Shown one piece after another: positions 34,506 through 44,564 of a stretch of DNA of 64,000 bases (positions within the stretch are counted from its first letter, which is position 1; every line of letters begins with the position of its first letter). The stretch is from Eutreptiella sp. 'Long Island Sound 2002'. Taxonomy: Eukaryota > Euglenozoa > Euglenophyceae > Eutreptiales > Eutreptiaceae. The notes beneath the pieces were generated by a model that saw nothing but the letters and a program-made list of their open reading frames with translations, was not told the DNA's origin and searched no databases. A program made the translations under genes and the position numbers. The DNA lies in the NCBI GenBank assembly GCA_964036045.1, contig OZ038389.1, forward strand, positions 40,612,064 through 40,676,063, written 5' to 3'.

Positions 34506-35316
34506 GTGGCTTCGGGTCCGCATGGCATTGTTTCACGTTTTCCGCCTCACCACACTATAGATGTACGGTTCCGTTTGGACCGTGCGTTCGTCGCGCGGGC
34601 GAAAGAGAACGGAGAAACGGAACTTTGGGTGGACACCGTGGAGCGCGTCGTCGAGGGAGCATTCGAAATCTTGCAACACTATGTGGTGAACAAGTTGCAT
34701 TGCACTTGGGACGAAGATGAGGTAGTGCCACGTTCACCTTCGCCCTCCGAGTGTTGCCATTCATGCCATTTTGTTGTGTAGCTTCGTTTGTGCTACGTGT
34801 GTCATCGAGCCGTCACAACCTAGCAACGGCCTTCGAGCCATTGCCAATAGTTTGCATTGCGTTCCACAACGACACACGCAGGCGCAAGCGAGGGCGAAAG
34901 ACATGTTCCGCCGCATGTTTGAGGTGAAGTTTTTGCCACCGGCTGCGGATTGTGGGCAATGGGTGCACCCGTAATTACAAAAGAGGTCGAGATGTGGTGT
35001 CTACGTTCGTTCCCGTGTTTCGTGGACACATACGATGGAATGAAAGAGAATACGTTCCGTAACACTCGCTCACCTACAAGTGATTCGCAAGGTGTATGAA
35101 CCCAAAAGACTACATCCTTCCCGTGTTGTTGCGGGTTTCAATGCTTACAGTTCGGTTTAGGGCTTCGCTGCGGCTTTGAACAATAGTGCGTTCGTGTCCA
35201 CGCTCGACTTGGATGACAATCGTGTTCATCCCTTCACATTTATTATGGACGCCTCCATGCTGGGCGTTGGGCTGGGCTTTGATACGGAGGGAGCCGGTTC
35301 TTTCACTATCCAGGGA
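34506..35316 (+). pseudogene. nrdJ: Class II ribonucleotide reductase, 5' fragment, right copy
   Basis: Mirror of the left copy. Exon a ends at 34,721 (GAG followed by GTAGTG); intron 34,722-34,881; exon b 34,882-34,985; intron 34,986-35,160; exon c 35,161-35,316. Exon b has lost one G in its PPG codons (ccaccggctgc against ccaccgggctgc in the left copy), so GLWAMG is out of frame and the copy cannot encode the enzyme. Exon c keeps DASMLGVGLGFDTEGAG and NNS instead of the family NNC. After it the frame runs 20-odd codons of unrelated residues to a stop just before the tRNA-like element. Confidence 0.8.
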
Positions 35317-35403
35317 CTAGGAACTGACAAAGTGGGAAACCCACAAGTCAGAAAGTTCCGGGTTGATTTAAATTAGTAAGTAATTACACTTCTTGTAAGC
35401 GGT

Positions 35404-35472
35404 AGGTTGTCTCAGTGGTTAGCCACTGCGGCATTCAACTTGGGTTCGTGGGTTCGAACCCCTCCGCAACCA
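35404..35472 (+). tRNA. tRNA-like sequence (degenerate), right arm
   Basis: Plus-strand mirror of 30,384-30,452. A-box-like TGTCTCAGTGG starts at 35,408 and the B box GGTTCGAACC is at 35,451-35,460. A stem AGTG/CACT is possible around position 35,414, but the anticodon arm does not form. Probably a tRNA-derived sequence, not a functional tRNA. Confidence 0.4.
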
Positions 35473-35504
35473 TTATTACCCTTACCACATCTTGGTGTTT
35501 TGCA

Positions 35505-35943
35505 CCAGCCGATGTCAATCAGATGCAGGCACTGAAACACACCATCAGGGCCAATTGCTGATGCACACCCAGCGACAATCACTCGCACAGCGAGCGCACA
35601 TAGAATGATTGGTTACGGCACATCTCCCTGTTTATATAACCTACACAATATATATACGAAATCAACTCGCCCTGGGGAGGGGAGCAGTCCCTCGCTGTGC
35701 ACACACTCGTTTTCGATACCATGCACTCAAATGTGGCCCATGTGGAGCCGGACCGACACAAACAGGCCCGAGCCTTTGGTGTGTGCCGATGCCAGGTTGC
35801 ATTTGTGCACACTAAGTCTCATCCCAAATCCAAGTTTTGACCATGTACAGCCCGTAGATCAGCAATGCATCGTAACATGTGTGCAGGGCTCCCTGAACAA
35901 TTCCAGCAGGAGGTCGGGTCCTGGCTGGATCCCCTCCCCTGGG
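35505..35943 (-). repeat. Repeat B and truncated repeat A, palindrome right arm
   Basis: Reverse complement of repeat B (about 35,505-35,685), followed by the adjoining 258 bp of repeat A, cut off by the gap at ctcccctggg. Confidence 0.9.
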
Positions 35944-36143
35944 NNNNNNNNNNNNNNNNNNNNNNNNNNNNNNNNNNNNNNNNNNNNNNNNNNNNNNNNN
36001 NNNNNNNNNNNNNNNNNNNNNNNNNNNNNNNNNNNNNNNNNNNNNNNNNNNNNNNNNNNNNNNNNNNNNNNNNNNNNNNNNNNNNNNNNNNNNNNNNNNN
36101 NNNNNNNNNNNNNNNNNNNNNNNNNNNNNNNNNNNNNNNNNNN
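35944..36143. other. Scaffold gap, exactly 200 N
   Basis: A run of 200 Ns, a round placeholder used by scaffolders, so the true distance is unknown. It lies between repeat A of the palindrome arm and the interior of a 1.88-kb satellite unit; both flanks are repetitive, so the join is uncertain. Confidence 0.99.
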
Positions 36144-37500
36144 CTGGTATCAGGTGTGACGCATATTGATTTTGATACAGGCTTTATGAGGGGCATTTTG
36201 TTTGGTGGGGAGTGTTTTGGCAGGGGAAAGTGTGGTTGCTCCCCGCTTTCACCTTTGCAAAAGCTGGTCATTTTAGAGGCCTTGCAGTGCAGTTGCACTC
36301 AGTCAATGAGCCATACTACGGTTGAACGCCCCCGGTTGTTGCAACACGGTCACCATCACCCGTTGTGGGGCAAAGGGGACGAGGAATCTGGCGTAATTTT
36401 CGTCCCAGACTGACGGCACGCGATTCCCTGCCGAAACATCCATACCCATACGCCTGTTTTGTCCCCTTTTGTCAAATTTCCAAATAGGCCAGCATTCTGA
36501 ACAACAGTCTGCTTCAAGTTTGGCATCTGTTCCATTAGATTCTCAGCCCAGCATTTTACGTTTTTGAAGTTTTGGACATTCAGATGTTGCAAGAAGCAAG
36601 TTAGTTGTCCGTGTGCCCACACAAAAGACAGTACAATATTGGTCCGGTGTCAACTGCAAACTGCATACCAGCACCCACGCAGAGCGCGACACCGAGCAAA
36701 GAATGTAAGCGCCCCTGCCCCGGCACTCCATGTGGTGTGGCTAGCAAGGGCTCTTTGCCTCATCTGGACCTTTTGGGGGAGGTTTGCAAAGTCTGGAAGA
36801 GGGCAGATTTGGATGACGATTGATCTGTCCCACAAGTGAGTGGTGTCATAGCAACGGAGGACGCGGACTCCAATCGTGTTTTTAGTGAGATGGGGCCAGG
36901 GTTTTGTGAGAGTAGGTTCAGAAGCAGAGGAGGGTCTCTCAAGCACAATCCCGCTATTCAACCGGCACGTCAGCCCGAACCTTGACAGCCCATGTGCACT
37001 GCGCTGCATGCAGCGGCCACTGCCATAGGTGCACTTTGTTTTGTTTTGGTTTTGTGAGCCTATGAAATTTTGAAGTACCATGCACCCCTTCAGCCCTGCA
37101 ATCATCGTAGTCCAGGTTTGCATGTGGGCATGAACTGTGTGCATTGCTCGATTCCTTGCTAAAGCCCCCCATTTTCAATGAATTTACTGTGAGTTCTAAG
37201 GTCATTTTATTTCCTGTGTGTATGCAATACGCACCACCGTGTTGCTATGTTGTTTTAGACCCTGTTGGAGGCGGGGATGGATTAAACAGTGCTGTTTGTA
37301 TTTGGGTGGAGGGGGGGGGGGGGGGCTGAGGTGGCCCGTGATAATGAAAGGAGGATTACAAACCTCCGACGAGAGAGCCCACATAAAGGCAGGTTGAGAA
37401 CTGATGATGGCTAAGAAATTGGGCGCAGAGCCATAATCAGGGCACCCCCCCCCCCCCGCGAGCTACATCCATCCCTGTTTGGGGGTCAAACAGCAGATGT

Positions 37501-37620
37501 ACTCGGCAGTCTTAAGTACCGCTGGTATGCATCAGAAGTTAAGCACCATCGTATGCATGGGGATTTTGTAGAGGCCAGTACGGATTCGATTTGGGGTTCT
37601 TTTTGGGACATACTTGCTGC
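37501..37620 (+). other. 5S-rRNA-like core and pol III-like boxes in the satellite
   Basis: Each unit contains tcagaagttaagc (37,532-37,544; again at 39,422 and 41,305). This matches the strongly conserved core of eukaryotic 5S rRNA around its A box. About 40 bases on comes ggattcga, loosely like a B box. The surrounding sequence does not fold or align as a full 5S gene as far as I can tell by eye, so this may be a 5S-derived retroposon remnant or coincidence. Confidence 0.25.
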
Positions 37621-38188
37621 AGATATCTGGACAGGATTGAGATGTTAGTACCAGCATGCAGAGATGCCGTGCCTTCTTGTCTTATGTTCCTTTTTGCACT
37701 GTTTACCCTATCCCTCTACGCTGCCCAGTTGCTTGATAGCCCTCACAGCAAGCGATATACATAATGCATCTCAATGCAGTGTTGGTGATTACACATGTTA
37801 TTGATATGTCTGTTGGTTTGCTGGTTGTTGTCTTGGAAGGTGTGCAACACCATCTAATCCCTGCTTGTGGATATTGACAACAGTCGAATACGTTGAGGCC
37901 CCTGTATTGGCTTCACACAAAGGAACCTAGCAGTGTGTTTGCTGCATTAGTCCAATATTCCAGTCTGTCTGCAATGCATCATCGACAGGTTGGTAGATCT
38001 CTCTCTTTGCGATCTTCCTACCAGGGTGCTGGTATCAGGTGTGACGCATATTGATTTTGATACAGGCTTTATGAGGGGCATTTTTGTTTGGTGGGGAGTG
38101 TTTTGGCAGGGGAAAGTGTGGTTGCTCCCCGCTTTCACCTTTGCAAAAGCTGGTCATTTTAGAGGCCTTGCAGTGCAGTTGCACTCAG

Positions 38189-38617
38189 TCAATGAGCCAT
38201 ACTACGGTTGAACGCCCCCGGTTGTTGCAACACGGTCACCATCACCCGTTGTGGGGCAAAGGGGACGAGGAATCTGGCGTAATTTTCGTCCCAGACTGAC
38301 GGCACGCGATTCCCTGCCGAAACATCCATACCCCATACGCCTGTTTTGTCCCCTTTTGTCAAATTTCCAAATAGGCCAGCATTCTGAACAACAGTCTGCT
38401 TCAAGTTTGGCATCTGTTCCATTAGATTCTCAGCCCAGCATTTTACGTTTTGAAGTTTTGGACATTCAGATGTTGCAAGAAGCAAGTTAGTTGTCCGTGT
38501 GCCCACACAAAAGACAGTACAATATTGGTCCGGTGTCAACTGCAAACTACATACCAGCACCCACGCAGAGCGCGACACCGAGCAAAGAATGTAAGCGCCC
38601 CTGCCCCGGCACTCCAT
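38189..38617 (-). CDS. Hypothetical 142-aa frame in the 1.88-kb satellite
   Basis: Begins MECRGRGAYILCSVSRSAW and continues through NAGLFGNLTKGDKTGV, ending QQPGAFNRSMAH. It is the longest frame in the satellite and looks fairly protein-like, but the other copies (36,356-36,731; 40,123-40,498; 42,017-42,392) split it through single-base changes at two homopolymers. Either this is the ancestral frame or the one copy is open by chance. No family recognised. Confidence 0.2.
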   Translation of the reverse strand: MECRGRGAYILCSVSRSAWVLVCSLQLTPDQYCTVFCVGTRTTNLLLATSECPKLQNVKCWAENLMEQMPNLKQTVVQNAGLFGNLTKGDKTGVWGMDVSAGNRVPSVWDENYARFLVPFAPQRVMVTVLQQPGAFNRSMAH

Positions 38618-41600
38618 GTGGTGTGGCTAGCAAGGGCTCTTTGCCTCATCTGGACCTTTTGGGGGAGGTTTGCAAAGTCTGGAAGAGGGGCAGATTTGGA
38701 TGACGATTGGTTTGTCCCACAAGTGAGTGGTGTCATAGCAACGGAGGACGCGGACTCCAATCGTGTTTTTAGTGAGATGGGGCCAGGGTTTTGTGAGAGT
38801 AGGTTCAGAAGCAGAGGAGGGTCTCTCAAGCACAATCCCGCTATTCAACCGGCACGTCAGCCCGAACCTTGACAGCCCATGTGCACTGCGCTGCATGCAG
38901 CGGCCACTGCCATAGGTGCACTTTGTTTTGTTTTGGTTTTGTGAGCCTATGAAATTTTGAAGTACCATGCACCCCTTCAGCCCTGCAATCATCGTAGTCC
39001 AGGTTTGCATGTGGGCATGAACTGTGTGCATTGCTCGATTCCTTGCTACAGCCCCCCATTTTCAATGAATTTACTGTGAGTTCTAAGGTCATTTTATTTC
39101 CTGTGCGTATGCAATACGCACCACCGTGTTGCTATGTTGTTTTAGACCCTGTTGGAGGCGGGGATGGATTAAACAGTGCTGTTTGTATTTGGGTGGAGGG
39201 GGGGGGGGGGCTGAGGTGGCCCGTGATAATGAAAGGAGGATTACAAACCTCCGACGAGAGAGCCCACATAAAGGCATGTTGAGAACTGATGATGGCTAAG
39301 AAATTGGGCGCAGAGCCATAATCAGGGCAAACCCCCCCCCCCCCGCGCGAGCTACATCCATCCCTGTTTTGGGGGTCAAACAGCAGATGTACTCGGCAGT
39401 CTTAAGTACCGCTGGTATGCATCAGAAGTTAAGCACCATCGTATGCCTGGGGATTTTGTAGAGGCCAGTACGGATTCGATTTGGGGTTCTTTTTGGGACA
39501 TACTTGCTGCAGATATCTGGACAGGGTTGAGATGTTAGTACCAGCATGCAGAGATGCCGTGCCTTCTTGTCTTATGTTCCTTTTTGCACTGTTTACCCTA
39601 TCCCTCTACGCTGCCCAGTTGCTTGATAGCCCTCACAGCAAGCGATATACATAATGCATCTCTGGTCATACACATGTTATTGATATGTCTGTTGGTTTGC
39701 TGGTTGTTGTCTTGGAAGGTGTGCAACACCATCTAATCCCTGCTTGTGGATATTGACAACAGTCGAATACGTTGACGCCCCTGTATTGGCTTCACACAAA
39801 GGAACCTAGCAGTGTGTTTGCTGCATTAGTCCAATATTCCAGTCTGTCTGCAATGCATCATCGACAGGTTGGTAGATCTCTCTCTCTTTTGCGATCTTCC
39901 TACCAGGGTGCTGGTATCAGGTGTGACGCATATTGATTTTGATACAGGCTTTATGAGGGGCATTTTGTTTGGTGGGGAGTGTTTTGGCAGGGGAAAGTGT
40001 GGTTGCTCCCCGCTTTCACCTTTGCAAAAGCTGGTCATTTTAGAGGCCTTGCAGTGCAGTTGCACTCAGTCAATGAGCCATACTACGGTTGAACGCCCCC
40101 GGTTGTTGCAACACGGTCACCATCACCCGTTGTGGGGCAAAGGGGACGAGGAATCTGGCGTAATTTTCGTCCCAGACTGACGGCACGCGATTCCCTGCCG
40201 AAACATCCATACCCATACGCCTGTTTTGTCCCCTTTTGTCAAGTTTCCAAATAGGCCAGCATTCTGAACAACAGTCTGCTTCAAGTTTGGCATCTGTTCC
40301 ATTAGATTCTCAGCCCAGCATTTTACGTTTTTGAAGTTTTGGACATTCAGATGTTGCAGGAAGCAAGTTAGTTGTCCGTGTGCCCACACAAAAGACAGTA
40401 CAATATTGGTCCGGTGTCAACTGCAAACTGCATACCAGCACCCACGCAGAGCGCGACACCGAGCAAAGAATGTAAGCGCCCCTGCCCCGGCACTCCATGT
40501 GGTGTGGCTAGCAAGGGCTCTTTGCCTCATCTGGACCTTTTGGGGGAGGTTTGCAAAGTCTGGAAGAGGGGCAGATTTGGATGACGATTGGTTTGTCCCA
40601 CAAGTGAGTGGTGTCACAGCAACGGAGGACGCGGACTCCAATCGTGTTTTTGGTGAGATGGGGCCAGGGTTTTGTGAGAGTAGGTTCAGAAGCAGAGGAG
40701 GGTCTCTCAAGCACAATCCCGCTATTCAACCGGCACGTCAGCCCGAACCTTGACAGCCCATGTGCACTGCGCTGCATGCAGCGGCCACTGCCATAGGTGC
40801 ACTTTGTTTTGTTTTGGTTTTGTGAGCCTATGAAATTTTGAAGTACCATGCACCCCTTCAGCCCTGCAATCATCGTAGTCCAGGTTTGCATGTGGGCATG
40901 AACTGTGTGCATTGCTCGATTCCTTGCTACAGCCCCCCATTTTCAATGAATTTACTGTGAGTTCTAAGGTCATTTTATTTCCTGTGCGTATGCAATACGC
41001 ACCACCGTGTTGCTATGTTGTTTTAGACCCTGTTGGAGGCGGGGATGGATTAAACAGTGCTGTTTGTATTTGGGTGGAGGGGGGGGGGGGGCTGAGGTGG
41101 CCCGTGATAATGAAAGGAGGATTACAAACCTCCGACGAGAGAGCCCACATAAAGGCATGTTGAGAACTGATGATGGCTAAGAAATTGGGCGCAGAGCCAT
41201 AATCAGGGCAAACCCCCCCCCCCCCCCGCGCGAGCTACATCCATCCCTGTTTTGGGGGTCAAACAGCAGATGTACTCGGCAGTCTTAAGTACCGCTGGTA
41301 TGCATCAGAAGTTAAGCACCATCGTATGCCTGGGGATTTTGTAGAGGCCAGTACGGATTCGATTTGGGGTTCTTTTTGGGACATACTTGCTGCAGATATC
41401 TGGACAGGATTGAGATGTTAGTACCAGCATGCAGAGATGCCGTGCCTTCTTGTCTTATGTTCCTTTTTGCACTGTTTACCCTATCCCTCTACGCTGCCCA
41501 GTTGCTTGATAGCCCTCACAGCAAGCGATATACATAATGCATCTCAATGCAGTGTTGGTGATTACACATGTTATTGATATGTCTGTTGGTTTGCTGGTTG

Positions 41601-42686
41601 TTGTCTTGGAAGGTGTGCAACACCATCTAATCCCTGCTTGTGGATATTGACAACAGTCGAATACGTTGACGCCCCTGTATTGGCTTCACACAAAGGAACC
41701 TAGCAGTGTGTTTGCTGCATTAGTCCAATATTCCAGTCTGTCTGCAATGCATCATCGACAGGTTGGTAGATCTCTCTCTCTTTTGCGATCTTCCTACCAG
41801 GGTGCTGGTATCAGGTGTGACGCATATTGATTTTGATACAGGCTTTATGAGGGGCATTTTGTTTGGTGGGGAGTGTTTTGGCAGGGGAAAGTGTGGTTGC
41901 TCCCCGCTTTCACCTTTGCAAAAGCTGGTCATTTTAGAGGCCTTGCAGTGCAGTTGCACTCAGTCAATGAGCCATACTCCGGTTGAACGCCCCCGGTTGT
42001 TGCAACACGGTCACCATCACCCGTTGTGGGGCAAAGGGGACGAGGAATCTGGCGTAATTTTCGTCCCAGACTGACGGCACGCGATTCCCTGCCGAAACAT
42101 CCATACCCATACGCCTGTTTTGTCTCCTTTTGTCAAATTTCCAAATAGGCCAGCATTCTGAACAACAGTCTGCTTCAAGTTGGGCATCTGTTCCATTAGA
42201 TTCTCAGCCCAGCATTTTACGTTTTTGAAGTTTTGGACATTCAGATGTTGCAAGAAGCAAGTTAGTTGTCCGTGTGCCCACACAAAAGACAGTACAATAT
42301 TGGTCCGGTGTCAACTGCAAACTGCATACCAGCACCCACGCAGAGCGCGACACCGAGCAAAGAATGTAAGCGCCCCTGCCCCGGCACTCCATGTGGTGTG
42401 GCTAGCAAGGGCTCTTTGCCTCATCTGGACCTTTTGGGGGAGGTTTGCAAAGTCTGGAAGAGGGGCAGATTTGGATGACGATTGATCTGTCCCACAAGTG
42501 AGTGGTGTCACAGCAACGGAGGACGCGGACTCCAATCGTGTTTTTGGTGAGATGGGGCCAGGGTTTTGTGAGAGTAGGTTCAGAAGCAGATGAGGGTCTC
42601 TCAAGCACAATCCCGCTATTCAACTGGTACGTCAGCCCGAACCTTGACAGCCCATGTGCACTGCGCTGCCTGCAGCGGCCACTGCG

Positions 42687-43045
42687 ATGTTGTTCTGGGG
42701 TGTCCCCATATTCAACTACTGTAGATATAGAGGGAGTTCACACTCCGCGCGCACATCACGTGTGCACCACGTCAGGTAGTTGAACCACTTCTGCGAAAAA
42801 TGGTCTACCTTTGAACCCCTTGTGAACACTGTCCCTTGGTGGAAGGTGCTGGGGGAAGAGTTATGGCATAGGCTCACAAAAGCAAAACAAAACAAAGTGC
42901 ACCTATGGCCCCAATGCTTGACCCCTTCACTTATCTGTCGTGTCAGCTGCGCGCCACTTACTATATTTTCACCAACCGATGGCAGGTTGGCCCTCCTGTG
43001 GCTTCCTTCCCCTTTCTATTTTTCCCCTACAGGAGTGGAACGCCA
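42687..43045. other. Satellite edge and mixed repeat fragments
   Basis: 42,866-42,908 (cataggctcacaaaagc to gtgcacctatgg) is a short inverted copy of the satellite segment near 40,793-40,832, so the array edge has been rearranged. The rest is unassigned. Confidence 0.6.
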
Positions 43046-43230
43046 CTCCTGAGCGCGCTGTGACACAGTATGTGTCCTGACCTCCACCTCAATCCTCATG
43101 TGGCAGTTAGAGTTGGGACCGCAATGTTCTCTGCCCCTCAACGAATAGTGACCCACTGTGTCTGAATGTCATCTCCCCCGCCCCCTCTAGTGCTGATAGT
43201 GTATTTAATACAACCTGCTGATTCGCAGTG
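43046..43230 (+). repeat. 5' part of a dispersed SINE-like element
   Basis: Diverged copy of 45,208-45,417 (gagtggaacgccactcctgagcg... to ctgctgattcg). The matching 3' part appears at 44,565 in the same orientation, so one element copy appears split by 1.33 kb of foreign DNA. Confidence 0.6.
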
Positions 43231-43449
43231 GGGATAGCAGTAATACAAGAGTACAGACGACTTCGACCGGTCAGGGCGTGGCTCCGCCAACTGGGCAGAG
43301 AGTTTGATCTATGGGCACACGCCACCAGGAAGCATATGGGCAATAGCACAGTCGTCGTCAATTACCTGAGGTGGACACACCAGCAGCAGTTCTACCAAGA
43401 AATGGTCAACAGCCATATGCGCCGCGCCAGGGCTATGGGGGAACGTTAG
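43228..43449 (+). CDS. Hypothetical 73-aa frame inside the inserted DNA
   Basis: Reads MGIAVIQEYRRLRPVRAWLR and NYLRWTHQQQFYQEMVNSHM: highly charged, probably helical. It lies just upstream of the transposase remnant on the same strand and could be part of the same element's protein. No family is recognised. Confidence 0.25.
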   Translation: MGIAVIQEYRRLRPVRAWLRQLGREFDLWAHATRKHMGNSTVVVNYLRWTHQQQFYQEMVNSHMRRARAMGER

Positions 43450-43477
43450 TGCGCCGGGCGCGCGCCCTGCATGTTTT

Positions 43478-43976
43478 GTGACCCGTGCCCCACCGGTGGA
43501 CTGTTGCCGTTCTTATGTTGGGCAACATTATATGGCTTTGCCCCTTGGCCCCCTTGGGACATCAGCAGATGTTTTGATTTGGGATGGGTATGGACCTTCT
43601 CGTGCCCGAGGTGATTTCTTTGATTTCGAAGTTGGGGGCCATGATGGTGCTTATAAAAGGCCGGATTCATGTCATTGTGCCATTCATTGGAAGAAAGAAT
43701 GGCACTTTGACAGCCCGCCAACAATGTTATAATGACGTGCACGGGTGGTATAGGGCACGCATTGAGCAGCTGTTTGCTCGGTTGTGGCACGCAAGATGAG
43801 GCAGAGGATGAGGCAGATGTGTGTGTGTTGTGTTGCCAGAAGCGCTCCACCGTCGGTTTTTTTTTTTTGCACTGTGTTTGTCTGTTTCCACCGTCGCAGT
43901 TTGTGATGAGTGTAAGGAGCACTATTGTACTGAATGTATTGACACCCACACTTGTGGGGCCAATGTTGTTTGTTAA
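43478..43976 (+). pseudogene. DDE-type transposase remnant with B-box-like zinc cluster (right copy)
   Basis: Plus-strand pieces in changing frames: WDGYGPSRARGDFFDFEVGG, then HVIVPFIGRKNGTLTARQQC, YNDVHGWYRARIEQLFARLW, and after a T11 run a Cys/His tail CDECKEHYCTECIDTHTCG ending at the stop 43,974-43,976. The YN...R.RIE..FA.LW pattern matches the end of DDE_Tnp_4/IS5-like catalytic domains, where the Glu of RIE is the third acidic residue. At least two frameshifts (at the aaaa near 43,655 and the T run near 43,858) make it dead. The zinc cluster resembles a B-box. Related to 21,146-22,110. Confidence 0.55.
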
Positions 43977-44119
43977 GTACAATACACATGACAGTTGGAG
44001 TTGCTGAATTCACAGATATTGCTATATTATGCAACGTGCTTTGCAGGGAAGGTGCGCAGTCCATCATGGTCTATTTGGGGGGCCTTCTCCATCAGAGGGT
44101 AAATCTCGGGCTGAAGTTG

Positions 44120-44310
44120 GGATAGTTAATAGAAAGGTAGCGCGCCGGGCGCGCGCCGGGCAAACATTCCCCCTATGTATGGATTCGAGTCCCACCAAGT
44201 ACTCAGGGCAGAAACAGGCCACCCACCAAAGTGCCGGAGAAGGGACTCAATCCCGTAGGGAGGGGCAAGCACATCAGGCGCAGGGGCGCCTATGGCGCCC
44301 CTGCCCACGA
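44120..44310. other. GC palindromes and B-box-like motif
   Basis: A gcgccgggcgcgcgcc motif occurs at 44,143 and, similarly, at 43,451; the first copy contains the perfect palindrome gggcgcgcgccc. ggattcgagtccc at 44,172 resembles a tRNA B box. caggggcgcc-tat-ggcgcccctg at 44,281-44,303 is a perfect 10-bp hairpin. These could be end or promoter signals of the inserted transposon; unproven. Confidence 0.35.
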
Positions 44311-44564
44311 CCAGGGCTCCCAGCCCAACGTCACCTGTCACGGCAGGCTATGAAGTGCACGTGTGACAACAACAGGAGTACGCAGCGCGGAGGTGCTTGC
44401 GGCGCCTCGGCCACTCCAAACGTCTCGCACTTTCACGACACCACACCCCAGTGTCCTGACATGATGCAGGAGTGGCCTGTGGGGTAGGCACCCGATACAT
44501 CACCGAGACGACCTTAACCTTATGCCCCCTCTCTGTGAGGATGGCGGGTAGGTGCCAAGGGACG

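Larger units (their letters stand above)
33006..35943. repeat. Giant palindrome, right arm
   Basis: Reverse complement of 29,913-32,829. It ends abruptly at the run of Ns. Differences from the left arm include a 24-bp tandem duplication (gggcattgacagtaacatcc, 33,090-33,137), a missing G in reductase exon b, a missing C after exon c, and substitutions. The arms are therefore not a simple mirror of one read. Confidence 0.97.
36144..42686. repeat. 1.88-1.89-kb satellite, about 3.5 copies
   Basis: The phrase ctggtatcaggtgtgacgc occurs at 36,144, 38,029, 39,911 and 41,805, giving units of 1,885, 1,882 and 1,894 bp with near-identical sequence. The first copy starts at the gap. The last stops at about 42,686, where cggccactgc continues into gatgttg instead of cataggtg. 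Differences are concentrated in homopolymers (G11-G16 near 37,311, 39,198 and 41,079; C runs near 37,447, 39,331 and 41,213), in CT tracts and in a roughly 20-bp deletion near 39,662. Frames of 60-142 codons occur on both strands, but indels between copies shift them and I recognise none. Confidence 0.96.

Noticed and set aside
36144-42686. Shared origin of the 1.88-kb satellite and the 85-bp satellite through the phrase cccacaagtgag
   Set aside because: The match is only about 12 bases and the flanks are unrelated.
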